A DNA stretch of 64,000 nt. Origin: Lepisosteus oculatus. Lineage: Eukaryota; Chordata; Actinopteri; Semionotiformes; Lepisosteidae. The notes beneath the pieces were generated by a model, which did no database searches, was not told the DNA's origin, and was given only the letters and a program-made list of their open reading frames with translations. This document shows, piece by piece, positions 26,801 to 38,520 of this stretch. The stretch is from NCBI RefSeq assembly GCF_040954835.1, contig NC_090696.1, forward strand, positions 77,623,722 through 77,687,721. The letters run 5' to 3'. Position numbers and translations under genes: made by a program. Each line of letters begins with the position of its first letter. Within the stretch, counting starts at the first letter, position 1.

Positions 26801-29800
26801 AAGGAGGCCCTATAGAAGTGAGGAATGGTCAGGCTGAAGTGACTGAAGTGATTGAACTGATTAAGAGAAGGCAAGGAAGGAAACAAGAGACAGGGTGAAC
26901 ACAGGCTGAAGCAATAGGAGACGCATCGTGATTCAGATTAAATCAATGAACTGCAGAAGAAATGGTGGCTGTGAATCAGGAATCCACGCCTCAGCGTGAA
27001 AGCTAAGACGACGTCAGTGTATGGACTGCATGCACCCCCCAGAGGAATAAACCTTCCTGACGCCCCTGCTCCTTTCTCTCCAGCCAGCCTGGTTTACAGC
27101 AGCTAGAGGAATCCTTACACTACAGAGTTATCAGCAAAGAAGACCACCCCCTGTCCTGTGCAACTCTGCACTGGTTCTTTGCAAATTATATGATTTAAAA
27201 CAAAAACACGTTTATTACTGAGTTTTGCAAGCAAAGTAAACCTCCATTCAACCCTTCTACCTCAGCCTTAAAGCAAGGCCTCACACTAATCAGCCAACTC
27301 TGTCTTTATATTTTCCACTGCTCGGCGCTACTCCTTCTGAAAGAAACTACCCCAGAGTCCTTGAGCTTCACGGCTGAAAACAACAGGAGGAACAGAAAGA
27401 TGAACATTTTTACCAGGAACAGCAAATATTACCTGGTGAACGAACACGTTGTTGAGGTGGTTGGTGAGTCTCCTTGCAAACTGATCCCTCAATTCACTAA
27501 ACAGGTGCTGCTGCTGCTTCACGGCGTGAAGTCTGTCGTGTCCTGCCAGCGACAAGAGAGCACAGAGCTCAGCGGGCTCCCCCGGCACAGACGGGCCGAC
27601 GTAGAGGAAACTACGGGAAAGCCCTTGGAACGGAGAGCAAGACGCCCTGCTCCCCCTGCCTCACGGCGGCGGCCCGCTGCTTGTGGGGGTGTGGAGCAGG
27701 CCGGGCAGCCGAGCTGCTGAAGCCAACAGGGGCAAATAAATGGGCGGACAAGATCATCAGTTCCACTAGCTACTAACCAGCACGTGCCTCCTCTCGTTCG
27801 GACACGTCCTCATGGACAGCGACAGAACGCAGAACCTCTGTCACCCGGGATATCGGATACCGGAACACCATGCTTAAATACATTCTGCCATATTTCTTAT
27901 TTGCTTCTCCTCCACTGTGAACCCTATCTTCCTTTATTAATGAACAGAAGACAGAAAACAAAACAGGACAGGCCCTCGTAAAGGCGTTTAAAGGTCCTAC
28001 GCGTTCCTCAGGGTGGATCTGTGGTGGGCCTGACCTGGTCTGAGCGCGACGCTCAGGCACTGCAGGAGTGCCTCTGCGGCGTTGGTGCAGGCCTCGATGC
28101 CCTTGGAGGCGGACAGGTCCCCCTCCTGCAGCGCCTTGATGTGCCCCTTCGACAGGTCCATGTAGTTCTGCAAGACAGCGAGGGCTTCAGTGGGCGGGTG
28201 AGGGGTATGACGCACCTGGATTTGTCTCAGGAGGAAACTGAAACCAGCCCGACGACTGCTTCCTCCCATTTTTCACAAGAATAATAGAAGAAAATCGATA
28301 AACGCCTCGACGGCTGTTCCAGACCCGGGGAACCGGCTCGTTTTTGCCATTCAGATTTCGTGAATCAAGGCCTGTTACGCAAACACCTTCTTCACGCAAA
28401 AAGCATAGCAGAAAACAAAGCAATATTTGGCTGAAGCAGTGGTCAGGTCTTCTTTGCCATAACAAACTCCTGCTCGATCTAGTTTTGCACGCGTTTTCCC
28501 CCCAAACAGGTGCCGTTTAAACTCTAAACTGTTATAGTTCATGGTGACGAATGGTGGACGGCTTTGCCGCTCTGGCACCACTCATGGCCTGAATCTCGGA
28601 GTCAGACCCGATCCTCTCCCGGCTTTCGAGTCTCGTATGAAAACTCTGCAGCTAGACTACTAGCTCGCACCAGAATCTGGCCGCACATCGCTCCAGCACT
28701 TAGGTCTCTAGATTGGTTGCCTATAAAGTCACGTATTCAGTACAAGATCTTGTTAACGAACTCTAAGGCTCTAAACAATCTGGTTCCATCATGCGTCTCC
28801 TCCATGTTTACACTCCTCCTGCGGGCTCCAGCAGTGGAGACACTGCACCTGGGACTCAAGTCTCAGACTGCCGGTGACTGTGCTGTTCTGCCACTGCTCC
28901 TTGGCTATGGACTCCTCAAGAGACAGGTTCTTTGACTCTGCTCAAATCTAAATTTCAGACTCACTTTTTTTCCTAGGTCCTGTGTCTGTCTGCCCTCAAT
29001 TCTATCCGTGTGAACCTGTATACTCTTGTTTATTTTTTTCTCTCTTTAACTTTTTATATTTAATACTTTTTTGTATTATTCTTAAAACTGCGTACATCGT
29101 CTTCGGGCTATGACAGGCGCTTTATAAATAAAAGATGTTAGTAACATTAATGCGCACAGCTCTGCGAAGGATTCCTAAACTCGCTAAGAAAAGAAACTTT
29201 CTGCACCCCAGCGGGGTTTGATCCACCTCCGGCATTTTGGTTTGTACTGGCTTCCCCGTCACAAACTCGCTCACCACCAGGAACTCGATCTCCTCCAGGA
29301 GCTGCACGTTGTTGGTGTTGCTGAGCTGTATGAGGTGGTTGCTCTGCGAGATCTGGTCCATCTGCTCCTTCACGCTCTGCAGCATCTCCTCGTAGCTGCT
29401 GAGCTTGCCCTCGATGGTGTCCACCTCCCTCAGGGCCTCGTCCAGCAGCTGCATCAGGGTGTTGACCTGCTTCTCCGAAGCCATGATGGACTGAATGTTC
29501 GCCTGTGGTGCAGAAGGCAGGGCAGACTGAAACGGGGGGGCTGTACGCCATGAGAAAGTGTTCCTCGAGCGAGGAGAGCAGGGGAGGACTTCGCCTGCCA
29601 ACCGCGGATAACACGTCAACCTCACCTGCCGAGGTGACTGAAAGGGCAGAGCAACATCCCATTCCTTGTTTGCAGAACAACTTAAAGACTGCGTTGCAAT
29701 ACTAATTCAAGACTTGTAACTCAGGTCATTCACTGGCTTCTACTCCTCCCCTTCAGCTCCTGCAAGTTTACAGATTGTCCAGCTCTGCTGGTGCTGGTTA

Positions 29801-32800
29801 TCTGAAGAAACCCATAAAACCTGCAGTGCCGAAGGCTGCCCTCTGGAACCGGACTGAGGAATCACAGATTTAGAGAGACAGGTGCTTTGTCAGAATATTC
29901 TGTTTGATGCGGCAGCAGGGCAGCCTGCGGTACTTCCCTTAAAGACGCTCTAGGCCAGACTGCCTGACCAGTGTGCGCACAGCAGTGCATTGCTGTGCAC
30001 ACAGGGGCCTATGAGAGAGTCTCCTCCAGCCACATAACACCTCTGTGAGGGAGGGTGGGAGGACAGATGAGGGTGGAGAACCCTCATATTTCTAATGTGT
30101 GTAACAAATAAACCCTTGTTATTTTAACAGCACTATGGACTCATCTCATCCCCAGACACCATCTGGGCTTGACAAACCAAATTGTTCTGGTGGAGCCTGG
30201 GAGCCAGCATCAGCCTTACCTGCTGGCTTCAGTTACAGCTGTCCCCTCAGATGCTCCTGAACCTGCATGCCAAGGGCAGACGGGCGGACCACTCACCCCG
30301 TCGAGCACCTGCAGCTCTCTGGACAGTTTCTCGGCGAAGGCCTCGGCGTTGGAGATGGCGTACTCGCAGCCCTCCATCATTATTTCGATATCCTGCTCCT
30401 CCCGGGTGCTCAGCTCTTGATAGTCGTCCAGAGCATCCTCATCGCCCCCGGCAACACTCTGGTTCTCCCCGCTGGGGACAGACTCTTCACAAAACACAGA
30501 GGACAGATCGCGCTCAGACCGATCCCCTCCGGGCCGGGCGGCTGAGCAGCTACAGATATCATGCACTGAACTCGTTCCCAGATCCTGCTGCTGTCCTGCC
30601 CGGACGCGTCGGGTTTGCACTACAGGGTGGGAGAGGAACTAAAAAAAAACTCAAGGCGCAACGCGTGGTTTTTTAACAAACAGAACTGCGGAAAGAAGGA
30701 AAAGTGAAGCTGTGCTTTGACTTCAGGGCCGGCGCAACTACGAATGCCAACTTCACCAGTGCAGCACGAAAAAGCAAGGTATCGCAAAACAAAAATTCAA
30801 AACTTTCATAAGGGAGAAGCGTCTCGAGGCAGCCTTGCTTATTTTCAGCACTCAACTAGCAGCTTAGAGGTCAGAGGAAGTTTTGAGCACTTTTTAGCTG
30901 TTTTTTTTTCCTTTAACCTATAAAGTGCTTTGAGAAGATGTTTTTAGAGGCACTATATAAGATAAGGTTTGGTCCCAGTCAAAGTTTTTTTGGAAGTTCA
31001 CTTCAACCAGTTTAGGGTCGATTCCCAGCTGCACCCAGGCCCACGAGAGGGAATATCCAGCAGGGCCTCCCGGGAGACGAGCTGCCCATGAGCACAGCTG
31101 CAGCCTGCACAGTAAGACTTCCCGGCTCGATTACACGGTCGCTCCAGAACAAAACAATGGCAACATGACTATAAACAAGCAAGCTTCTTCGACGGCGGCT
31201 CTCCTGCTGACACGACAGGCCACTTTCGCTGTTCTTGTGGGGGAAACGCGTGACGAAAACACCACCGGACACAAGTGACGCCACGGCCTCCAGGAGGACG
31301 AATAACTGTTACGAGAACAGTTCACAGAGGCAACAAAGACAATGCAGACGGATGCTCGTGGAAGGTGAACAACACACAAAGATGGGAGAGAGGTACAGTA
31401 AGTGTTACCAACCTTCAGCTTTAGGAAGCTCTGGCCAGTGAGGGGTGAAAAGGGAAGAGCAAAGAACAAGTTTATTAAAGCCAGAGAGCAGCAAAGTGAA
31501 CTATGTGCTAATCTTCTGCCTCGCAAACCACTTCCTTGTCACATTCACCCAAAGCGCACACACCCAAGGGACCAAAAATGAAAAGGCAGCTTTCGCGATG
31601 TCGACAAGACGTCTGAGCCCACGCCAGAGGACTACAGGAATATCGAGTCTCTGCAATTACGACTTGCAACAAACTAAGAAAAGCCTGGGGTTCCCAGTTA
31701 AAACCGTTAAGGTGGAAAACAAAGGTGACTTCAACTCACTGGAAGAGACAAAACAAGGTTTGCAAAGAGTTTCACCTCCAAAATCAGTCTCACTGCACAC
31801 ACAAAGGCCTTTCAGCTGTGTCTGTGATCCGTCATTGCATAAAAAAACACAAACTACAACTTGATAATTTGCTCCACAAATCAAATAAAAAGATCTAGTT
31901 ATGATGTTCTGTTCTAGGGGCAAAACTGAACAATAAATTTACAACAAGGCAGATTAAAACATTTGAGCCCTCAGATTTTTCACTCTCAAACAAGGACCTT
32001 TTCTGTAAGTAATACCACTGACTTATTGGCAACAGCGAGTTATCTCAGTTTGCAACTACTTCCTAAACCTAAAATAGGTTTTTAATAACAAGAAGCGGGA
32101 TGACACAACACAATCCAAGGTTTTTAAAGCTGTATTAGGACAGACGGTAAGAAAATACAACAGAGAAGGTTAGTAATGTTTTTTACACGACAGAGCATTT
32201 GCATACCTTCCAGCAGCTGGGAGCTGACGTTAACAAAATCGATTTTCTTCCTCAGGTACCTCTGGTTTAACTTCCAGATGCAGGAGATGAACGAGTTCTT
32301 CTCCGCCGTGCTGCTGGCCACCCATTTGTACGCCTTCTCAAAGTGCAGGTCGAATTCGGGGTTTTCCTGTTCGAGAGAAGAGGGCTCCAGACTAGCAGAC
32401 AAATCCCACTGCCCTCAGCCCAAGATACTCAAGCGCAGGAGCACAGCACGAGGAACAAGGTCAAGCCAAGCTCTGGAGTCAGGAAGGGGCATGTCAAGAG
32501 TTCATTTACCATGACGGTCTCGTATAAAAAATATACAATGATATTACGAAACCATTTCTAGAAAACAGCTCCCCCTCGTTGAATGCAGCTTAACTGGTTA
32601 ACCCCACTTTCATATCACTGCACTGCAGCACAAATGTGGAGAAACAAAAACAACGCTTGTAAGAACAGCAAGTTACAATAAAGGACAACTGAAGACAGTT
32701 TCTTTGTTGCCTTTGACTCATCATAAATGCTTTTACATGTTCTGGGCAACTGCATTAAACTGTAAACGGTAAATTGCATAAAGCATGAAAAATGAATGGA

Positions 32801-34722
32801 ATTATTCTACTGGACTTTGCACCAGTCGAGCAAAAATTACAAACAGCACAGGTTGAACAAGAAAAAAAACAGCATGTGTTCGACCCAAGATGATCACTTC
32901 ATTCACATGCATGTCTAACTCAAGAGATCAAGTAAATGTACAAATCATACTGTTCAAAGGGAAACATTCAGAATTGAAGAACTGAATGGTAGGTGCATTT
33001 ACAAACCCAATCACATAAGGAAGGGTACACATGCTGGGAGAAAGAGATCGCAATTTTAAGGAACTGCAGTTACAAAAGCGAAGATGTACTGTAGCAGGAC
33101 GAAAGGAAAGACTACAGTGACATTCGAAATCTGTGACCTGTTACTGACGAGGCCGTCTTGATTATTTGCCTCAAGTGCTACAGTACGTGCTTTGCAAAGC
33201 TCCTCATTTCAATTAAACCACAACTGAAACAATTTTCTGTATTAAAGCAAACGCATGACATGATCAAGGAGGCCAAAGAAAACACAAAACGCCCCGCTGT
33301 TTTCTTACAGACCTTGTTGGCATCTTTCGCGTCTACGATGGCCAGGTTGCTGAGCTCCCAGGCGGTCTGTCTCTTGAAGTCGCCCTTGTCCGACTTCTTC
33401 ACCTTCACCACCTGCACATGCACGGGGCGCTCGGTGGTCACTGGAAGGGGAGAGGGGGGACGGCGGTCTTACAGGGCAGGCTGCTGGGTAGCGCACGCCC
33501 GACGTGTGAGGGGGCTTTTCTCACACTCAGCTGCGTTACTCTGTGCACCGCACAAGTTTGCAGGTGACACAACTTCACTCTTCAAGGGGTCAACAGCTTC
33601 CCTTTGCCACACTCACACGACCCGCTGTGCAACAGTCCCCACGCGCCGGGCGCAGCGGCAGCACCACTGAGCCTTAGCCACCTGCTTTCGGAAAAACAGG
33701 GACCGTCAGTGCAGATGAAGACTCGACGCTACACAGCATCAGAACGCCTACACAGAGGAACGCGCTCAGAAACGGGCCTACTCTCGGCGGCGCAGCGCGT
33801 CAAACGGCTCCGGAAACCTGGCAGTTTGCATCCAGCTTGGAGAACGTTTGGCACGCAGGCCCTGGGCGCCCTGCGTCACTGCGAGGGGCCGCGGGCGACG
33901 GGGCTGCAGGGGACTCTGGAGTGTGACAGCACGAGCCCTCCCCAGAACGCCGGACCAGGGGAGCTCGGCGCTGCTCTGGTCCCGCTGGCGCCACAGACAC
34001 CCACCCCGTCACGAGCGGACGCACAACTCCCAGTCGGGCGCCCGTGGCAGAGGGACGGTCATCTCCCGCCAACGCGGCGCTGGGGCTCTTTTCGGAACGC
34101 ACGATTTCACTGAGGTTACGTTTCAGAACACCACTTTCCCGGGAATCGGTTTCCTGGCGCGGGACTCCAGAAGCCAACAGGAGTCTGGTGTGATAATGAC
34201 CGGATCTTTCCACATCAGCAGCAGCGCTCCAACCCCACCACGGATAAATGAAATCTCAATAAATGGCGAGACCCCATAATCCAGCCATCCAGCCGTTTTC
34301 CACCGTTTTCTCCAGAGCAGGGTCGTGGAGGGAGCCGGAGCCTATCCCAGCAAGCAACAGGGGCCAGGCAGGACTCACCCCGGGCCTCACCAGAGCACAC
34401 AAAGGGCACGCAGACAGCACCCCGGGTCTGGAATCGGACCCAGGGCCCCAGCGCTGCGAGGCTGTAATACTGACCACTACGCCACCCTACAGCGCACGAT
34501 TCGTGCTGGAGACTGGGGGGCTGGACCGCAAAGCGCTCGCGGGTCTCCCACCCACGCCCGCTCGTTTCCAGGCACGCAGCCCGGCCCGCCGGACGCACCT
34601 GTGGCGCACAGGAAGCAGTTCTTCTTCTTCTTCCCGGCCTTGCACACGTTGACGATGCTGAGGAGCCGCTCGTCGCTGGGCGTGAAGATGTCCCTCTGCA
34701 GGGCGTGCTTGATGGCCGTCAT
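14865..34722 (-). CDS. exoc1: Exocyst complex component 1 (Sec3), complete
   Basis: EXOC1 is the Sec3 subunit of the exocyst, which tethers secretory vesicles to the plasma membrane; its N-terminus is a PH-like phosphoinositide-binding domain, followed by coiled coil and a helical CATCHR-type C-terminus. Exons in order: 34599-34722, 33313-33440, 32207-32366, 30297-30484, 29275-29502, 28035-28167, 27433-27542, 23666-23815, 23398-23503, 21747-21791, 20692-20855, 19792-19899, 19201-19238, 18108-18336, 16840-17023, 16328-16527, 15686-15880 and 14865-15017. They sum to 2643 bp, or 880 residues plus stop, with all phases consistent. Landmarks are [84 protein letters not shown] and the terminal SSIAQSH. 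The length matches the human isoform (about 879 aa) that lacks a 15-residue cassette: exon 13 joins exon 14 directly as S-R-K. An upstream in-frame ATG at 34740 is less likely because the family starts at MTAIK. The upstream noncoding exon was not defined. Confidence 0.97.
15021..15041 (-). repeat. GA/CT tract at the EXOC1 exon 18 acceptor
   Basis: A G5-(GA)n run on the plus strand is a CT-rich tract on the transcribed sense. It begins 4 bp from the acceptor of EXOC1 exon 18 (15017) and serves as its polypyrimidine tract. Confidence 0.85.
16165..16290. repeat. 49-bp tandem repeat, about 2.5 units
   Basis: GAGGTGACAGTG recurs at 16178, 16227 and 16276, exactly 49 bp apart, with TGCTGTACTGC between. 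It begins about 40 bp into EXOC1 intron 16 in transcript sense. Confidence 0.85.
17250..17355 (+). mobile_element. Short dispersed repeat, family B
   Basis: Contains GAAGGCTCCACAGCCGAAACG, a CTCTTTTCAGCAGGAATAAAC segment and GCCTACGCCTGCTGACGCAG. The same text is shared with 19621-19730. It is a common fish repeat module and lies in EXOC1 intron 14. Confidence 0.55.
18484..18835 (-). mobile_element. Dispersed SINE-like element, family A (inverted copy)
   Basis: Reverse-orientation copy of the element at 5585-6008, recognised from CCCTCCACCACCCCC, GGGATTTTTAATGACC and GCGCCCCCTG near the far end. It carries a run of nine or more G near 18620. It lies in EXOC1 intron 13, just before exon 14 in transcript sense. 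Confidence 0.65.
19063..19080 (-). repeat. Poly-C/poly-G tract of 18 bp
   Basis: Eighteen C on the plus strand (G on the transcribed sense), about 120 bp downstream of EXOC1 exon 13 in the sense direction. Confidence 0.95.
19535..19730. mobile_element. Family B repeat pair forming a palindrome
   Basis: Two family B modules lie head to head. The left arm (about 19535-19606) is the approximate reverse complement of the right arm (about 19621-19697), with a short loop containing GCAAAGAAGTGCATGC. Both arms carry CAGGCTG, (A/G)-rich AAGAAGAAAC and CTTCTTCAGGTGTGT. It is in EXOC1 intron 12. Confidence 0.7.
20200..20560 (+). mobile_element. Non-LTR retrotransposon 3' tail
   Basis: T-rich sequence with several TGCAATATA motifs and a terminal GCACTGCAATTTCCCTCACA followed by GGATCAATAAAGTATC and ATCTATC. 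This is the typical 3' end of a fish non-LTR element. It lies in EXOC1 intron 11; no coding part is visible. Confidence 0.5.
22028..22335. mobile_element. hAT-like MITE
   Basis: About 300 bp. The left end CAGGGGTCTCCAAAGCTGG is roughly the reverse complement of the right end (AGGACCAGGGCTGGAGAACC). The core is AT-rich and noncoding. Related decayed copies appear near 41135-41270 and 49425-49600. It lies in EXOC1 intron 9. Confidence 0.5.
23836..25204 (-). repeat. 66/64-bp minisatellite next to EXOC1 exon 8
   Basis: About 21 tandem units with CAGTGCTCCTGGACACCCAG, GGCACAGAACAGGAGAGCTC and TCCAGAATCTAGCCTTCTTG. The 66-bp form (CACCCAGGGCACAG) and the 64-bp form (TACTAGGACACAG) occur in blocks: 66-bp units dominate to about 24480, 64-bp units to about 24830, then a mixture. 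The array lies in EXOC1 intron 7 and its edge is about 20 bp from the exon 8 acceptor (23815). The 215-codon ORF it contains is not a gene. Confidence 0.97.
25612..25800. repeat. Degenerate tandem repeat of CTGAACTGAACCCTGCC type
   Basis: Five or so diverged units of about 35-40 bp, each containing a form of CCCTGAACTGAACCCTGCC followed by GAGTAA or similar. It lies in EXOC1 intron 7, about 400 bp from the large minisatellite. Confidence 0.75.
25829..25920 (+). repeat. 92-bp direct repeat, copy 1
   Basis: Begins GCCGAGCTGCTGAAGCCAAC and ends CACGTGCCTCCTCTCGTTC. It is nearly identical to 27708-27799, differing by a few substitutions (for example GGGGGGAATGAATGGG against GGGGCAAATAAATGGG). 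It lies in EXOC1 intron 7. Confidence 0.9.
27708..27799 (+). repeat. 92-bp direct repeat, copy 2
   Basis: Second copy of 25829-25920 in the same orientation, in EXOC1 intron 6, so the two copies flank exon 7 (27433-27542). Confidence 0.9.
28610..29145 (+). mobile_element. L2-type LINE fragment (RT C-terminus and 3' end)
   Basis: On the plus strand, about 28650-28790 encodes [20 protein letters not shown] and [19 protein letters not shown], the C-terminal reverse-transcriptase text of L2-type LINEs. The 3' end has GCGCTTTATAAATAAAAG. It is truncated at the 5' side and lies in EXOC1 intron 5, antisense to the gene. Confidence 0.85.
30912..30968 (+). mobile_element. Short L2/SINE-type 3' tail
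   Basis: AAAGTGCTTTGAGAAG followed by GGCACTATATAAGATAAG resembles the 3' ends of L2 LINEs and their dependent SINEs. It lies in EXOC1 intron 3. Confidence 0.4.
34270..34497 (+). mobile_element. Dispersed repeat with tRNA-like 3' part
   Basis: Contains GAGCCGGAGCCTATCCCAGC and GGAATCGGACCCAGGGCCCC, then GCGAGGCTGTAATACTGACC and ACTACGCCACC. This is the usual order of a common fish repeat with tRNA-like boxes. It lies in EXOC1 intron 1. Confidence 0.55.
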
Positions 34723-34950
34723 CCCTCCTGCTGCAGGCACACGCCGTACTTACTGCCGGGCACGCGAGGGCAGGGAGAGGGGCAGGGCTCCGTGCCAGAG
34801 CACCCGTTCGTACCACTGCTGCACGTTTGTTTGTGTTGTTTATTCAGCACTTTTGCAGGTTCTTAAAAACACCAGGCATTAAGAACACTGAATTACACTG
34901 CTGTTACAATAAAACCGTGCAAGTCAACCAGGGGGTCCCTGAACGCTGTA

Positions 34951-34955
34951 TTTTA

Positions 34956-34994
<39 letters not shown>
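34951..34994. repeat. ATT microsatellite
   Basis: Uninterrupted ATT run of about 12 units after a short T-rich start, in the exoc1 5' flank. Confidence 0.95.
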
Positions 34995-34997
<3 letters not shown>

Positions 34998-35654
34998 TCC
35001 TGGGACTGAGAAGCCTGCCTAGGCTGGCAGACTGCACCGAGGGAAGCCCTCGGGATTTCAACAGCCCACACTTCAACCAAGAGTGCGAATTCTGCAGCGC
35101 CGTGGATCACTCCCCAGCAACCCACGGCGCAGCAGAACCCACTTCCTTCTCTAGACACCCGCACCGATATATTTACTGCATCTAAATTACTTCTGAGTCA
35201 GGCGTCACGAACAGTAATGCGCAACAAGGAATTAAATCCCGCAACCAAATCGCGCTACTCCCTAATTTTAACAACAAAGGGCGCCATGCATCTGGGGCTC
35301 TGACTACTGTAGGACTTATCCATGCAAGACATCCCTCTTTGATATTTATACCGCTGAAATGGAAGACCCCCAAACAGAGCACATTTAGTAAATACGGATT
35401 AAGTGGCAAAACGTAAACGAACAAGGGATTCGGGCTCGCCCTTTTCCAATCAAAATGCCCCCCAAACTATTACGTTTAGTTAACAAGGAAAGCACATTTA
35501 CCTTAATAAAACAATGTGTATCGGGAATGACAATATCTTGCCCTTAGTCGCTTTGTTTATCCATACAAACACAACAATACGAGCCGCTTTCCTGTCATGA
35601 GCTGTTTCCAAACGCAGAGCTAGCTAGCAAGCTGCCCCAGCCCAGCTGAGTTTC

Positions 35655-35725
35655 CTGTTTCCGGATAAAAGGCAGGACGTCACACTCAGGAACAGCGGCT
35701 AGAGGAAGGATAGGGACGTCATTAG
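35655..35725 (-). promoter_or_regulatory. Putative exoc1 promoter with ETS and two CRE-like sites
   Basis: Within 70 bp, about 0.95-1.0 kb upstream of the exoc1 start codon, lie TTTCCGG (the reverse of an ETS/GABP CCGGAAA site, near 35658-35664) and two GACGTCA motifs at 35676-35682 and 35715-35721, 39 bp apart. Each reads TGACGTCC on the minus strand, one base short of a full CRE. Such clusters are common in housekeeping promoters. The link to exoc1 is by position only. Confidence 0.4.
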
Positions 35726-38520
35726 AGTCAGGGCGCTCGGCTGGCCGGGGGGAACTTTGACATCACGTCTAATGCATTGTTAAATCCACTTAGAAAGTCA
35801 ATAAAAGCTCAGAAAAATGAATATAATGCATTAAAAAAGGAAGTATATAGTATATAAATATAAAGTATCTAAATATCACTGTGTAGTCGAGAAATTCAAT
35901 CCAGGGCTCCAACTTTGGGCACTGCGTCTGTCTTGTTCGGGTTCGAGTTCGGTTCACTGCGACTCATTACAACGATAAAGTGGGTATTGTGTTGTGTAGT
36001 AGGAAAGAAAAGACGTTTTCTAAAACATTTTAAATCCAACCCTGATTCGTATTAAGAGATCCCCTCATTGAACGTACCAGTAATATATTTTCTTTGTTAC
36101 AGATTTTGGGTGCTTGGCTTCTGTTAAAGCCTGTTAAAGGTGCTTCTAAATAAAATGTGCATTTAGTCTCAGATACCAAGAGAACATTCCTCCAGATTAG
36201 CATGGGCTCCAGTTAAAGGAAAGGTTACCAAGAAGAGGAGGCCGTTTCGTGCAACTTGTTCATTTGGTTGCAAGTAGTTTATTGATCCTAACATCCCATC
36301 CGGGAGCCCTGGGACAGATCCAGGCTGCTTCCAGGATGTTTCTGCTTCACGCCCTGAAGACCCAGCCTGCCTGCCTGCAGCAGGGCTCATGGGAGGACTT
36401 CTGGACTTCAGGAGGATCCCAAGGGAACTGCAAGACTCATTGTGTCAAAGAAAAGTTTCCAGCGTTAACAGAATATCACCGCTTTTGGATTTTTGGCAGC
36501 ATCAGAACTTTAAATAGAAAGTGAATTTGGCTGGTCCAATTTGCAGAGAATAGATCCAGGATGTCTGGTGTCACATTTTGTGGTTCGGTTTTGCATTCTT
36601 GCTCTTTCCTCACAAACACAATGAGATTCCACCCCGATGCTCCTCCTGGGAACTTTCATTTCAGTCAAGGGCTCTAGCCAACCTGGTTATAAGAACAGGG
36701 ACACGGAAGCTGCACATAATGGTCATTATCCCTACTTTTACCCTCAGGGAGGTAGAGGAAGTCTACAGTAGCTGCTTTCTGTAACCGAACGTCACAATAT
36801 AATAAAAGCAACACAGACAACAGTAATAGATATAGGCCCCTCAGATTGGGTCAATTTCAGTCTTAATCGATATGTAGGACGTGATTATTTTTTTAGTTAT
36901 GTTTTATTTTTAATGCTTTAGAAAACATTTGCAAAACACCTAAGGATGTATTTATAATAATAACAATAACAACAAGTATATTTTATAAAGCACATTTAAA
37001 AGGATTGAATTAAAAATGCTTTATAATATATACAAATTTGACAAATTATTCTGGTTTAAAGTAATATCTTTTACCTTCAGTTTCTCGATTAAATTCTATA
37101 CTGTATTTACACAAACTGAGAGGATTACTTTATTTATAAGACACTTCAAACAGACCAAGCATTTCAGTACAGGTACTGTACATCACAAGCACTGCACACA
37201 GTAAATCCACATGAATGACAAAGTTATTTTACTCAATTTAATAATTGGAAATAGGTATGTTTTTATTTATTATTATTTTTGCTCTAAAAAACTTGAAATG
37301 TATATATACAACTTACGTAGACAACTGTTCATTTTCAAATTATTTAAAATATTTTCAGATATTTTTAAAAGCATTTGTATTTTGGTGAACACAAATAAAA
37401 TAACTACAAATCATCAGAAAGAAAATAAATAATAAAATTGAAAATCTAAGTGTTTTTATTAATTAACTTAATAACTTCATTGCATAACTTTACTAACTCT
37501 ACAAGTGTTAGTCAAAAGGAAAAAACAGTGAAAAGTGCCGGAAAGTGAAGAGAAATTTGTATTTCCGATCAAGCTATTAATATGAGACAGAACTGTAGAC
37601 TTTCTTTTGTTATTGGGTATTAAAACATAGTGTTAAAAGTTTAGAAATATGTTGAATGTATGCGTTTTTCACATGGGAGTGTACTGTATGTGTTACCTGG
37701 TCACAAGCAAACAAGAAGCTCTTACTTGTGAGTTTCACTGTGGTCAGCTGGACATGTACACATGAAAGCATAAGTTTCACCTGCCCACAGTTCGTCTGCG
37801 GACACGACACACAAATCAAATCTTTCATGGTTTTCATACAAAGCATATACGCAAATGCATTCCTATTTCACTTTGTTTACATGTGTTGTGGGCACCAGAG
37901 TGGCCTCTCTAATGATGACTTTAACCTATTGCTTGAGAAAGGAGAAAGAAAGCAGAATCCTAATTTCCTGCGTTGTTCATCCTACTACAACCCGAAAAAG
38001 CTAAATGAACAACAAGATGACCAAAAGCTTTCTTCTGAAGAAGGGGAATATGCAATGATTCAGTACACAGTCTGTTATCTTGTACATTGCATTTATAAAA
38101 CCTTAACAAATCGTGAGATTGACACATCACTGTGTTATACCCTGTGACCCGACTGAAGGTGCTGCTGTGGTGCACTGAGTGAACTACAGCCCAGTTTGAC
38201 TTCAGCCAGAGGCCATCAGTCACAGTGACAGACACCTCTCTCAGGCTCCCACCAGCAGTGATAGTGCTAACTGCACTGCAGACTGCAGAGAGGGGTCAGA
38301 GGGTCAGAGTCCGTACTGCAAGTGAGATTTCAGCTGAAGCAAAAATCTTGAAAAGAAACGACATGACTGTTAAACACGTCACGTCCCTCCTGTCTCTCTT
38401 CAACACCTTCACTTCCAGGCTTTGGCTGATGTGTTGGACACTCCCGCACACTGAGCCCCATGGAGAAGGGGCGACATTTCTGACTGAGGAGTACCGGAGC
38501 TCTGCCGTCTGGAAGCCCGC

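Larger units (their letters stand above)
34723..38520. other. Intergenic: exoc1 5' flank and exoc1l 3' flank
   Basis: No coding ORF is supported. From 34723 to about 35760 are the probable intron and noncoding first exon of exoc1, an ATT microsatellite (34951-34994), and a promoter-like stretch with ETS and CRE-type motifs near 35655-35725. From 36100 to 38520 the DNA is strongly AT-rich (especially 36800-37450), with a minus-strand retroelement-type tail near 36940-37010. Nothing between 37450 and 38520 resembles an exon; exoc1l 3' UTR sequence probably lies there. Confidence 0.55.
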
